From NCBI RefSeq assembly GCF_000718165.1, contig NZ_JOEY01000037.1, positions 62,001 through 126,000 on the forward strand: a stretch of DNA of 64,000 nt, given 5' to 3'. Both the position numbers and the translations under genes were made by a program. The DNA comes from Streptomyces fulvoviolaceus. Lineage in GTDB: Bacteria; Actinomycetota; Actinomycetes; Streptomycetales; Streptomycetaceae. Positions 33,237-41,501 of the stretch are shown here, piece by piece. The notes beneath the pieces were generated by a model, which saw nothing but the letters and a program-made list of their open reading frames with translations, did no database searches and had not been told where the DNA came from. Each line of letters opens with the position of its first letter. The first letter of the stretch is position 1.

Positions 33237-34537
33237 GGCAGCCGCCGCGGGACTTCGGCCCTGATCCGGTAGCCGCCGGCCAGGGTCGGACCGGCCGTCA
33301 GTTCTCCGCCGTAGACCGCGAGCCGTTCGCGCAGCCCGATCAGCCCGCGGCCGTTGCCGTCCGTCGGCGGGGCTTCGCGGACGGCGCCGGTGTCGGTGAC
33401 CTCGATCTGCAGCAGGTCACCGGAGTAGCCGATCACGACGGCGGCGTCGGCGCCGGGCGCGTGTTTGATCGTGTTGGTGAGGGCCTCCTGGACGACGCGG
33501 TACGCCGCGAGGTCGACCCCGGGTGGCAGCGGGTCCGGGGGCAGCGACACCGTGACGCCGACCGCTGTCCCGGCGGCGCGCACCCGCTCGACCAGGGAGT
33601 CGAGCTGGGCCAGACCCGGCTGCGGCTCCAGGCCGTCGACGGGTGCGTCGAGGAGGCCGAGGTCCGGAGCGGCCAACAGGCCCATCACATGCCGCAGTTC
33701 GGCCATCGCGGCCCGGCCCCCGGCCTCGACCGCCAACAGCGCCTCCTTCGACCGCTCCGGCGCCGCGTCCATCACCTTGCGGGCCGCCCCCGCCTGGATG
33801 ACCATCACGCTCACATTGTGGGTCACGACGTCGTGCAACTCGGCCGCGATCCGCGCCCGTTCCTCCTCCACGGCCCGGCGCATCGCCTCCTCCTGGGCCC
33901 GCTCCAACTCGGCGAAGCGGTCCCGGCTGGCCGCCAGTCTTCGCTGCCCGAAGCGGACGACGCTGGCCAGCACCCCGGCCACCAGCAGCACGAACGCGGG
34001 GCTCGACCACCCCGGCAGCACGGGGTCCGTCTCCCGGAAGGCGAGACCGGCCAGTACGGCGCCGACGACCAGGCCGGCCATCGCCCCCACCCGGTGACGG
34101 CTGTACATGACGGCGCTGTAGGCGCCGATGACGATGGTCAGCACGTTGATCCAGGAGGCGTCGTCGCCGATGGCCAGCGCCGCGACGAGTACCACCCCGA
34201 AGACGGCCAGCGGATACCGGCGCCGGGCCACCAGCGGCAGCGCCGACAGCACGACGAGTGGCCAGGCGGGGGAGGACGGCTCCTCCTCGACCCACATACC
34301 CGGCTCGGGGGGCCGAGGCGGGACCGGCACTCCGTTCACGTACTCGACCTTCGGGCTGACCCGGACCGGCCCGTCGCCCGGGTAACGCGCCGCCACGATC
34401 AGCGCGACGGCCGTCAGCAGGACCGCCAGCACCACATCGACCCGCACCGACCGCCGCGACAGCGGGGCGCCCTTCGCCTCCGGCTGCAACGCGTAGCGCA
34501 GCTGCTGACGCCATCCGCGCCGGTCCTCCGTCTCCAT
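33233..34537 (-). CDS. Sensor histidine kinase (HisKA_3 type)
   Basis: A 434-residue NarX/DesK-type kinase. About five or six membrane helices lie between residues 32 and 195 (VDVVLAVLLTAVALIVAA, WPLVVLSALPLVA, FVLLVAGVLASVV among them) with a ~45-residue external loop (GPVRVSPKVEYVNGV...). The dimerisation domain has the phospho-acceptor His235 in AELHDVVTHNVSVMVIQAG, and the ATPase has NTIKHAPG (N box) and DTGAVREAP plus GNGRGLIGLRERL (G boxes). The external loop is the probable sensor. ATG 34537 starts after a weak GTGCGG site. Start assigned by homology length. Confidence 0.88.
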   Translation of the reverse strand: METEDRRGWRQQLRYALQPEAKGAPLSRRSVRVDVVLAVLLTAVALIVAARYPGDGPVRVSPKVEYVNGVPVPPRPPEPGMWVEEEPSSPAWPLVVLSALPLVARRRYPLAVFGVVLVAALAIGDDASWINVLTIVIGAYSAVMYSRHRVGAMAGLVVGAVLAGLAFRETDPVLPGWSSPAFVLLVAGVLASVVRFGQRRLAASRDRFAELERAQEEAMRRAVEEERARIAAELHDVVTHNVSVMVIQAGAARKVMDAAPERSKEALLAVEAGGRAAMAELRHVMGLLAAPDLGLLDAPVDGLEPQPGLAQLDSLVERVRAAGTAVGVTVSLPPDPLPPGVDLAAYRVVQEALTNTIKHAPGADAAVVIGYSGDLLQIEVTDTGAVREAPPTDGNGRGLIGLRERLAVYGGELTAGPTLAGGYRIRAEVPRRLP

Positions 34538-34757
34538 CCGCACATTGTGCGGTCCCACCACCCGGCCGCGCGTCCGCCTGAACGGCCGACGCCCCGTCCT
34601 CCGGGCGTACTTCGCAGGGATGACCCCGCGGACGGGTCCTCCGTGCGAAGGGCCGCATGTCGGTGCCGCGGGCGACGCGCCCGAAGTGCCCCCGCCCGTA
34701 CGTTCACCGGGCCCACACAGGAACTGACCCCGACGACCGCGAGGACGGACCCCTCCC

Positions 34758-35450
34758 ATGACCCAAGTGATCGAACTGAAAGGCGTGGCCAAGCGCTACG
34801 ACAGCGCCGACGCGCCCGCGCTCGGACCGATCGACCTCTCTGTCGCCCAGGGCGAGGCCCTCGCCGTGACCGGCCCCTCCGGCAGCGGCAAGTCCACACT
34901 GCTGAACCTCGTCGCCGGCCTCGACAAGCCGACCGAAGGCACCGTGACCGTCGCCGGCCAGGGGATCGACCGGCTGAGCGAGCACGCGCTGGCACGGTTC
35001 CGTCGCGAACGGATCGGCATGGTCTTCCAGTTCTTCAACCTTCTCGACGACCTCACCGTCGCCGACAACATCCAGCTGCCCGCCCAGCTGACCGGCACCG
35101 CGCGGCGCAAGGCGGCGGCCCGCGCCGGGGAGCTCATGGAAGTGCTGGGCATCCAGAAGCACGCCCGCGCCTACCCGGGCCGGCTCTCCGGCGGCGAACG
35201 CCAACGGGTCGCGGTCGCCCGGGCGTTGGTCAACCGGCCCGCGCTGCTGCTCGCCGACGAGCCGACCGGCGCGCTCGACAGCGCCTCGGGCCAGGACGTC
35301 AGGGAACTCCTGGTCGACCTGCACCGGGGAGGGCAGACCATCGTGCTGGTCACCCACGACCTGGCACTGGCCGAGGCGTGCGCGAGCCGCACGATCCACC
35401 TGGTCGACGGCCACCTCGCCCTCGACTCGCCCGCGGAGGCGGTCCGATGA
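34758..35450 (+). CDS. ABC transporter ATP-binding protein (MacB/LolD type)
   Basis: A 230-residue ATPase: Walker A GPSGSGKST (39-47), Q-loop MVFQFFNLLDDLT, signature RLSGGERQRVAVARAL (142-157), Walker B ALLLADEPTGALDS (Asp167, Glu168) and the H-loop VLVTHDLALAE. The sequence of the Q-loop and the 'GALD' after Walker B are typical of ABC subunits pairing with FtsX-type permeases that export peptides or antibiotics. The stop overlaps the start of the permease (ATGA), so the two are translationally coupled. Divergent from the histidine kinase by 220 bases. Confidence 0.94.
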   Translation: MTQVIELKGVAKRYDSADAPALGPIDLSVAQGEALAVTGPSGSGKSTLLNLVAGLDKPTEGTVTVAGQGIDRLSEHALARFRRERIGMVFQFFNLLDDLTVADNIQLPAQLTGTARRKAAARAGELMEVLGIQKHARAYPGRLSGGERQRVAVARALVNRPALLLADEPTGALDSASGQDVRELLVDLHRGGQTIVLVTHDLALAEACASRTIHLVDGHLALDSPAEAVR

Positions 35451-37816
35451 GCAGGGCCGGTGCGCTCGGCAGGGTCGTCCGCTCCGGCGTGGGCCGACGA
35501 CGGGTGCAGACCGTGGTGATCGCCGTAGCCGTGATGATGGCTGTGGCGGCGGCCGTGGTGGCCGGTTCGCTGATGGTCGCCGCGAACGCGCCCTTCGACC
35601 ACGCCTTCGCCCAACAGAAAGGGGCCCACATCACCGCCGAGTACGACCCGGCGAAGGCGACCACGGCCCAACTCCGGGCCACCGGCCAACTGGAGGGCGT
35701 CACCGCGACCGCCGGGCCGTACCCCATCACGACGATCAGCCCGGTGGACGCGGAGGGCATGAAACCACCGGCCATGACCCTGGTCGGACGCCCCACCCCG
35801 CACGCCGACGTCGACGATCTCGACCTGACGTCCGGCCGCTGGGCGACGAAGCCGGGCGAGGTCGTGCTCACCCCGCAGTTCGCCGGCCCCGCCTTCAAGC
35901 TCGGGACCACGCTGAAGACTTCGGACGCCGCCGACGCCCGGACCCTCACGGTCGTCGGCATGGCGACCTCGGCCAGCAGGACCGCCGACGCCTGGGCGAC
36001 CCCCGCCCAGGTGCGGGCGCTCGCCTCGAAGGACACCCCGGTCACCAGCCAGATGCTCTACCGCTTCGACTCCGCGGACACGAACGGCCAGATCGCCGCC
36101 GACCGCAAGAAGCTCATTGCCGCCCTGCCGACCGGAGCGCTCCTGGGCACCACGTCCTACCTGGACACCAAGCGCGCCGCCGACTCCGGCGCGGCGCCGA
36201 CCATCCCGTTCCTCATCGCGTTCGGTGTGCTCGGCATCGCGATGTCGGTGATCATCGTCGGCAGCGTGGTCAGCGGCGCGGTCGGCACCAGCCTGCGCAG
36301 GATCGGCATCCTCAAGGCCATCGGCTTCACCCCGCGCGAGGTCGTCCGCGCCTACGTCGCCCAGGCACTCATCCCCGCGGGCGCCGGCATCGCCCTGGGC
36401 GTCGTCCTCGGAAACCTGCTGGCCGTACCGCTCCTGGAGGACACCGAGCAGGCGTACGGCACCGCCTCGCTGACCGTGGCCTGGTGGGTGGACGTCGTCG
36501 TACCGGCCGCCGCCCTGCTCGTCGTGGGGATCGCGGCCCTGATCCCCGCGCTGCGGGCCGGGCGGCTGAGCACCATCGAGGCCATCGCGGTCGGCCGGGC
36601 GCCACGCACCGGCCGCGGCCAGTGGGCGCACCGCGCGGCGGGCCGGCTGCCACTGCCACGCGCGGTGACCTACGGCCTCGCCTCGCCCTTCGCCCACCCG
36701 GTCCGTACGGCCGCACTGCTGCTCGCGGTCGCCTTCGGCACCGTCGCGGCGACCTTCGCGGTGGGCCTGACCTCGTCCCTGAACGCGGTGGGCGCGGCAC
36801 AGGATCCCGAGAACCGGGCGGCGGTCAGCGTGTTCACGGGCGCCGGACCGCACGTCTCACGCAACGGACCCGGCCCCGCGCCAGGTACGGCCGAGCCCGA
36901 GAAGGCCGACCCGGCACGCGTGCGCGCCGCGATCGCCGCGCAGTCCGGCACGGCCTCGTACTACGGCAGGACCCAGGCGGAGGTCACCGTCGGCGGCGTC
37001 TCCGGCATCGCCCAGGCCACTCTCTACCAGGGCGACTCACGCTCCGGCGCCTACGAGATGATCTCCGGCCACTGGCTCACCGGCGCCGGACAGGTCGTGG
37101 TGCCCTCGAACTTCCTGGAGAAGACCGGCACCGAGATCGGCGACACGGTACGGGTGACCTATGAGAAGCACATGGCGACCCTGCGGATCGTCGGCGAGGC
37201 CTTCGCCGGCTCGGACGACGAACTCGAGATCTACGCCGACATGGCCGACTTCCCGGGAGCCGAACCCTCGGTGTACCTCGTCGACGTGGAGTCGGGCGTC
37301 TCCGCCACCGAGTACGCCCAGAAACTCGCGGCGACCATACAGCCCCTGGGCGGTGACGCGAGCGCCAACTCCCCTTCGGAACAAGACAACTTCATCCTCA
37401 TCCTGAACGCGATGGCGGCCCTCCTCACCCTCATGCTGGTCTCCGTGGCCGGTCTCGGCGTCCTCAACTCCGTCGTCCTCGACACCCGGGAGCGCGTCCA
37501 CGACCTGGGTGTGTGCAAGGCGCTCGGGATGTCCCCGCGGCAGACCGTGAGCCTCGTCCTCGCCTCGGTGGCCGGCATCGGCGTACTCGGCGGCCTCGTC
37601 GGCGTCCCCGCCGGATACGCGCTGCACGCCTACGTACTCCCGGTGATGGGACACGCGGCAGGCACCGATCTGCCCTCGTCCGTCCTCGACGTGTACGGCA
37701 CCCCGCAGCTGCTCCTGCTGGGCCTGGCCGGAGTCGTCATCGCCCTGCTGGGTGCGATGCTCCCGGCGGGTTGGGCGGCCAAGGCCCGCACGGCCACGGC
37801 GCTGCGCACGGAGTAA
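35447..37816 (+). CDS. FtsX-type ABC transporter permease
   Basis: A 789-residue permease with two FtsX repeats. An N-terminal helix (VVIAVAVMMAVAAAVVAGS) is followed by an extracytoplasmic domain, then helices around residues 240-360 (IPFLIAFGVLGIAMSVIIVG and others), a fourth to second module with a periplasmic-like domain (TVRVTYEKHMATLRI) and C-terminal helices. The layout of duplicated FtsX modules with large external domains is that of MacB-like/BceB-like exporters or mechanotransmitters. With the ABC subunit and the divergent two-component system it forms a probable cell-envelope stress or antimicrobial-peptide response unit. Start ATG overlaps the previous stop. The frame open far upstream is not coding. 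Confidence 0.92.
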   Translation: MSRAGALGRVVRSGVGRRRVQTVVIAVAVMMAVAAAVVAGSLMVAANAPFDHAFAQQKGAHITAEYDPAKATTAQLRATGQLEGVTATAGPYPITTISPVDAEGMKPPAMTLVGRPTPHADVDDLDLTSGRWATKPGEVVLTPQFAGPAFKLGTTLKTSDAADARTLTVVGMATSASRTADAWATPAQVRALASKDTPVTSQMLYRFDSADTNGQIAADRKKLIAALPTGALLGTTSYLDTKRAADSGAAPTIPFLIAFGVLGIAMSVIIVGSVVSGAVGTSLRRIGILKAIGFTPREVVRAYVAQALIPAGAGIALGVVLGNLLAVPLLEDTEQAYGTASLTVAWWVDVVVPAAALLVVGIAALIPALRAGRLSTIEAIAVGRAPRTGRGQWAHRAAGRLPLPRAVTYGLASPFAHPVRTAALLLAVAFGTVAATFAVGLTSSLNAVGAAQDPENRAAVSVFTGAGPHVSRNGPGPAPGTAEPEKADPARVRAAIAAQSGTASYYGRTQAEVTVGGVSGIAQATLYQGDSRSGAYEMISGHWLTGAGQVVVPSNFLEKTGTEIGDTVRVTYEKHMATLRIVGEAFAGSDDELEIYADMADFPGAEPSVYLVDVESGVSATEYAQKLAATIQPLGGDASANSPSEQDNFILILNAMAALLTLMLVSVAGLGVLNSVVLDTRERVHDLGVCKALGMSPRQTVSLVLASVAGIGVLGGLVGVPAGYALHAYVLPVMGHAAGTDLPSSVLDVYGTPQLLLLGLAGVVIALLGAMLPAGWAAKARTATALRTE

Positions 37817-37824
37817 CGACCATG

Positions 37825-37854
37825 CGGCGGCTGCCCCGGCCAGGGCAGCCGCCG
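37825..37854. terminator. Bidirectional hairpin terminator
   Basis: CGGCGGCTGCCC (37825-37836) and GGGCAGCCGCCG (37843-37854) form a 12-bp perfect stem with the six-base loop CGGCCA. It lies between the convergent stops of the ABC permease and the AlaRS-like gene. Confidence 0.82.
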
Positions 37855-37863
37855 TGGTGTGGG

Positions 37864-39039
37864 TCATCGGGAGCCGTGCAGACTGACGACCAGTTCGCGG
37901 GGCAGACCGTACGTGTCGTGCAGGTACTCGTAGTCCCGCTCGCTCAGCGGCCCCCGGTACTCCGTCCGGGACAGCAGCCGACGCCCCCGCTCCAGCAGCC
38001 TGTCGAACCGCTCCTCCTCTTCCAGGAGAACCTCGACGACGGAGTCCGTTCCGCAGGACAGCCGGAAGTGGTCCAGCGTGTGCTGCACGAGCTCCAGGGG
38101 CAGGTCGGACAGCGTGCGGGAGGGCTCGTCGCGCCGCAGGGAGGTCAGGACGCGGCGGACCAGCCGGCGCAGTACGTATCCGCGACCGGTGTTGGACGGC
38201 CGTACTCCGTCACCGATGACGACGATGCCGGAGCGCAGGTGGTCGCAGACCAGACGCAGTGACGGTTCGTCCAGGTCCCACAGCGGCGGCAGGCACCGCA
38301 TCCACGGTTCGAACAGGTCGGTGTCGTAGACCGAGTCCCGGCCCTGCAGCACGGTCACGAGGCGCTCCAGTCCCATGCCGGTGTCGATGCCGGGACGGTC
38401 CAGGGGGCGCAGGCTGCCGTCGTCCAGGCGGCGGTACCGCATGACGACGTGGTTCCAGATCTCCACCCAGCGCGGATCGGTTGTGGGCGTGCCGCGGGGC
38501 GGGGTGCCGGTGCCGCCGGTCCACACGAAGATCTCCGAATCGGGGCCGCACGGTCCGACGGGACCGTTGGACCACCAGTTCTCCTCCCGGGTGGGTTCCA
38601 CGGGTACGCCCAACTCCTCCCAGGTGCGCAGTGATTCGAGATCGGGGCCGACCTGCTCGTCCCCGCCGAAGACCGTGACGTGGAGCCGCTGGTCAGGGAT
38701 CCCGAAGCCGTCACGGAGCAACTCGTAGCCCCAGCGCAGGCTTTGGGAGTGGCTGTAGTCGCCCAGCGACCATGAGCCGAGCATCTCGAACACGGTGAGG
38801 TGGCTGGAGTCACCGACCTCTTCGAGATCGGTGGTCCGCAGACAGCGCTGGACGTTCACCAGCCGCCGGCCCTGAGGATGAGGGCGGCCCTCCAGATACG
38901 GCGTGAGCGGGTGCATGCCCGAGGTCGTGAACAGCACCGGGTCCGAGGGCGGTGGCAGCAAGGTGCTTCCGGTGACGAGCCGGTGTCCGCGCTCGCGGTA
39001 GAAGTCGGTGAAGACGCGCACGGTCTGGTCCGTGTTCAT
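37864..39039 (-). CDS. Truncated alanyl-tRNA synthetase paralogue (catalytic and tRNA-recognition part only)
   Basis: A 391-residue protein aligning by eye with the first ~390 residues of bacterial AlaRS (normally ~880): ERGHRLVTGSTLLPPPSDPV, NVQRCLRTTDLEEVGD (motif 2, Arg kept, but the AGGKHND loop shortened by about four), HLTVFEMLGSWSLGDY, NHVVMRYRRLDDG, DTGMGLERLVTVLQG and DGVRPSNTGRGYVLRRLVRR (motif 3). It stops at HDTYGLPRELVVSLHGSR, where AlaRS enters the editing domain. Editing and C-Ala domains are missing. It could charge tRNA or transfer alanine to another acceptor, or give resistance to an AlaRS inhibitor; all inference. The start ATG has GAAGGAA upstream. An Ala-rich leader ORF and a hairpin masking the ribosome site lie upstream. 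Confidence 0.85.
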   Translation of the reverse strand: MNTDQTVRVFTDFYRERGHRLVTGSTLLPPPSDPVLFTTSGMHPLTPYLEGRPHPQGRRLVNVQRCLRTTDLEEVGDSSHLTVFEMLGSWSLGDYSHSQSLRWGYELLRDGFGIPDQRLHVTVFGGDEQVGPDLESLRTWEELGVPVEPTREENWWSNGPVGPCGPDSEIFVWTGGTGTPPRGTPTTDPRWVEIWNHVVMRYRRLDDGSLRPLDRPGIDTGMGLERLVTVLQGRDSVYDTDLFEPWMRCLPPLWDLDEPSLRLVCDHLRSGIVVIGDGVRPSNTGRGYVLRRLVRRVLTSLRRDEPSRTLSDLPLELVQHTLDHFRLSCGTDSVVEVLLEEEERFDRLLERGRRLLSRTEYRGPLSERDYEYLHDTYGLPRELVVSLHGSR

Positions 39040-39043
39040 GACG

Positions 39044-39075
39044 GGTTCCTTCGGATCGTGGGACCGGAAGGGACC
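39044..39075 (-). promoter_or_regulatory. Hairpin that can sequester the ribosome site of the AlaRS-like gene
   Basis: On the minus strand the segment GGTCCCTTCCGG (39075-39064) can pair with CCGAAGGAACC (39054-39044), the latter containing the GAAGGA ribosome site, with one mismatch and one bulge. The loop is about nine bases. The structure would hide the ribosome site of the AlaRS-like gene; a competing upstream structure could release it. Confidence 0.45.
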
Positions 39076-39153
39076 GCGGGAACAGGCAGCGACAGGCGTC
39101 GAGACAGTGCACCGGCGATCCGTTTCCGGCCGCCGGGGGAGAGGTTGGGGAGG

Positions 39154-39222
39154 TCAGGCAGCGGCAGCCGGCGAGCTGGTCGCTCGCGCGGCTGCGGCGT
39201 GGGTGCGGGTGATGACCTCCAT
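39154..39222 (-). CDS. Alanine-rich leader peptide ORF (22 residues)
   Basis: A 22-residue ORF (ATG 39222 to TGA 39156-39154) ends 114 bases before the AlaRS-like start on the same strand. Its core reads HAAAARATSSPAAAA: two runs of four alanines and one more (nine Ala in 15 residues), the last run right before the stop. This is the form of an attenuation leader, in which ribosome pausing at codons of one amino acid senses charged tRNA level. Downstream are hairpin-forming segments (CCGGCG...CGCCGG and the ribosome-site hairpin). No good ribosome site precedes the ATG, so leaderless translation or another start would be needed. Alanine is common in high-GC random frames, so chance is possible. 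Confidence 0.5.
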   Translation of the reverse strand: MEVITRTHAAAARATSSPAAAA

Positions 39223-39395
39223 GGCATCGACGGTAGACGAGGTCACCCCGCGACGTCACCTGGGTTTTTTACCAAGCCCTGGTGGCCAAGGGGCGCTTGG
39301 GCTACCGTCGGTAACACGTGGCCCTGCAACCGCTTTCACCCCTCCCGCATCCTCTGTTTCCTGCATCCTCCGTCCCCGCACCCGGAAGGCAGCCC
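39223..39395. promoter_or_regulatory. Divergent promoter region, AlaRS-like gene versus FAD dehydrogenase
   Basis: This gap must hold both promoters. It contains a run of six T (39265-39270) and the inverted repeat CCAAGC (39272-39277) with GCTTGG (39295-39300), about 17 bases apart. On the minus strand TCTACC just upstream of the leader ORF could be a -10. No gene is seen. Confidence 0.4.
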
Positions 39396-41213
39396 ATGGA
39401 GAAGCCCGACCAGTTCCCCGGTGGCAACTCGGCGCCCACCAACGCGATCACGCGCCGCCACGCGCTCACGGTCGCGGGCGGTGTGCTCGCCGCGACCGCC
39501 CTGAGCCAGGCCGTACCGGCCTTCGCCGCGGGGACGGCCGAGTCGCAGGACGCGGACGCGATCGTCATCGGCCACGGGCTCGCCGGACTGGTCGCCACCG
39601 CCGAACTCGCCGCCGCGGGACGCAAGGTCCTGCTCCTCGACCAGGAGCCGGAGGCCGGTCTCGGCGGACAGGCGTTCTGGTCCTTCGGCGGACTCTTCTT
39701 CGTCGACTCCGACGAGCAGCGCCTGATGGGCATCAAGGACTCCCAGGAACTCGCCTGGCAGGACTGGCTGGGCACGGCCGGCTTCGACCGAGGCATCGAC
39801 GACCCCGCCGGCCAGGACCACTGGGCCTACAAGTGGGCCGAGGCGTACGTCGACTTCGCGTGCGGCGAGAAGCGGTCCTGGCTCGCCGGCCTGGGCGTGC
39901 AGTGGTTCCCGATCGTCGGATGGGCCGAGCGCGGCGGCGGCCTCGCGGACGGACACGGCAACTCGGTGCCCCGCTTCCACGTCACCTGGGGTACCGGCCC
40001 TGCGGTGGTGGAACCCTTCGAGAAGAAGGTGCGCGCCGCGGTGAGCTCCGGCAACGTTTCCTTCAAGTTCCGGCACCGCGTGGACGGGCTCGTCACCACC
40101 GGCGGCGCCGTCACCGGCGTACGCGGCGCGATCCTGGAGCCCAGCGACGTGGCCCGCGGAAAGCCCAGTTCCCGCACGGTGGTTGGCGAGTTCGAGCTGC
40201 ACGCCCCGGTCGTGGTCGTCACCTCAGGCGGCATCGGCGCCAACCACGACCTCGTACGCGCGAATTGGCCCGCCCGCCTCGGCACCGCCCCCAAGTCCAT
40301 GATCACCGGCGTGCCCGCGCACGTGGACGGCCGGATGCTGGCGATCACCGAGAAGGCCGGCGGCCGCATCGTCAACCCCGACCGCATGTGGCACTACACC
40401 GAGGGCCTGCGCAACTACGACCCGATCTGGCCGGACCACGGCATCCGCATCCTGCCCGGCCCCTCGTCCATGTGGTTCGACGCCACGGGCAAGCGCTTCT
40501 CCAGCCCCGACATCCCGGGCTACGACACCCTCCACACCCTCAAGTCCATCACCGACACCGGCTATGACTACTCCTGGTTCGTCACCACCCAGAAGATCAT
40601 GGCCAAGGAGTTCGCGCTGTCGGGCTCGGAGCAGAACCCGGACCTGACCAACAAGGACATCTGGCAGCTGCTGTCCCGCATCTGGCAGACGCCGGAGCCG
40701 ATCGAGCGGTTCAAGAACAACGGGGTCGACTTCGTCGTCGCCGACACCCTCACCGAACTCGTCGGCAAAATGAACAAGTTGACCGGCGACAACCTCATCG
40801 AACTCGCCGACCTCAAGCGCCAGATCGACGCCCGCGACCGCGAGATCGACAACCCGTACACCAAGGACGCCCAGGTCATGGGCATCCGCAACGCCCTCAA
40901 CTACCCCGGGGACTCACTGAGTCGTACGGCGTCGATCCACAAGATCACCGATTCGAGCGCCGGCCCGATGATCGCCGTACGCCTCAACATCCTCACCCGC
41001 AAGACCCTCGGCGGCCTCCAGACCGACCTCTCCGGCCGCGTCCTGGATGCCTCCGGCACACCGATCTCCGGACTCTACGCGGCCGGCGAGGTCGCCGGTT
41101 TCGGCGGCGGGGGAGTGCACGGCTACCGCGCCCTGGAAGGCACCTTCCTCGGCGGCTGCCTCTTCTCGGGCCGCACGGCGGGACGTGCGGCGGCGGAGGC
41201 GACGGCGACCTGA
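39396..41213 (+). CDS. Tat-exported FAD-dependent dehydrogenase (fumarate-reductase/ketosteroid-dehydrogenase-like)
   Basis: A 605-residue flavoprotein with a Tat-type signal (AITRRHALTVAGGVLAATAL, the twin-Arg being TRRHAL) and signal end near AFAAG. The FAD Rossmann motif is AIVIGHGLAGLVATAELAAAG; the C-terminal GLYAAGEVAGFGGGGVHGY is the usual last FAD contact in fumarate reductase/KstD-type proteins. It is likely an extracytoplasmic oxidoreductase; note GHG at the first glycine loop. The substrate is unknown; related proteins are annotated as FAD-binding dehydrogenases. ATG 39396 is preceded by GGAAGGC. Confidence 0.87.
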   Translation: MEKPDQFPGGNSAPTNAITRRHALTVAGGVLAATALSQAVPAFAAGTAESQDADAIVIGHGLAGLVATAELAAAGRKVLLLDQEPEAGLGGQAFWSFGGLFFVDSDEQRLMGIKDSQELAWQDWLGTAGFDRGIDDPAGQDHWAYKWAEAYVDFACGEKRSWLAGLGVQWFPIVGWAERGGGLADGHGNSVPRFHVTWGTGPAVVEPFEKKVRAAVSSGNVSFKFRHRVDGLVTTGGAVTGVRGAILEPSDVARGKPSSRTVVGEFELHAPVVVVTSGGIGANHDLVRANWPARLGTAPKSMITGVPAHVDGRMLAITEKAGGRIVNPDRMWHYTEGLRNYDPIWPDHGIRILPGPSSMWFDATGKRFSSPDIPGYDTLHTLKSITDTGYDYSWFVTTQKIMAKEFALSGSEQNPDLTNKDIWQLLSRIWQTPEPIERFKNNGVDFVVADTLTELVGKMNKLTGDNLIELADLKRQIDARDREIDNPYTKDAQVMGIRNALNYPGDSLSRTASIHKITDSSAGPMIAVRLNILTRKTLGGLQTDLSGRVLDASGTPISGLYAAGEVAGFGGGGVHGYRALEGTFLGGCLFSGRTAGRAAAEATAT

Positions 41214-41235
41214 CGCCGCGTCGGCGCCTCCCCGG

Positions 41236-41271
41236 GCGGTCGGTCAGCGCGAGCACGTGCTGACCGACCGC
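41236..41271. terminator. Hairpin terminator after the FAD dehydrogenase
   Basis: GCGGTCGGTCAGC (41236-41248) pairs perfectly with GCTGACCGACCGC (41259-41271) around a 10-base loop, 22 bases after the stop of the FAD dehydrogenase. Confidence 0.75.
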
Positions 41272-41501
41272 TCTCGACGCATGCGGTCACCGTCCTTCCG
41301 CGCGGCGCTCGTAGGACACGGCACAGGTGTGGCTGCGGACGGCGAGGACCGGGTCGTCGGGGAGTTCGATGCCGGGTGTGCGGCGAGTGGGGTCGTAGAC
41401 CTGCGAGGCTCAAACGGCCGCCCCGGTGCGCGTCCCGGCGGGCCGGGCAGGGGAGAATGAGGGCCGTACCCAACGGTCGACTTTTGCGGAGGAGCGGGCA
41501 A

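Noticed and set aside
33461..35446. N-terminal extension of the ABC permease to 1451 residues
   Set aside because: Runs antisense to the histidine kinase and through the ABC ATPase in another frame; the ATGA overlap start at 35447 is clear.
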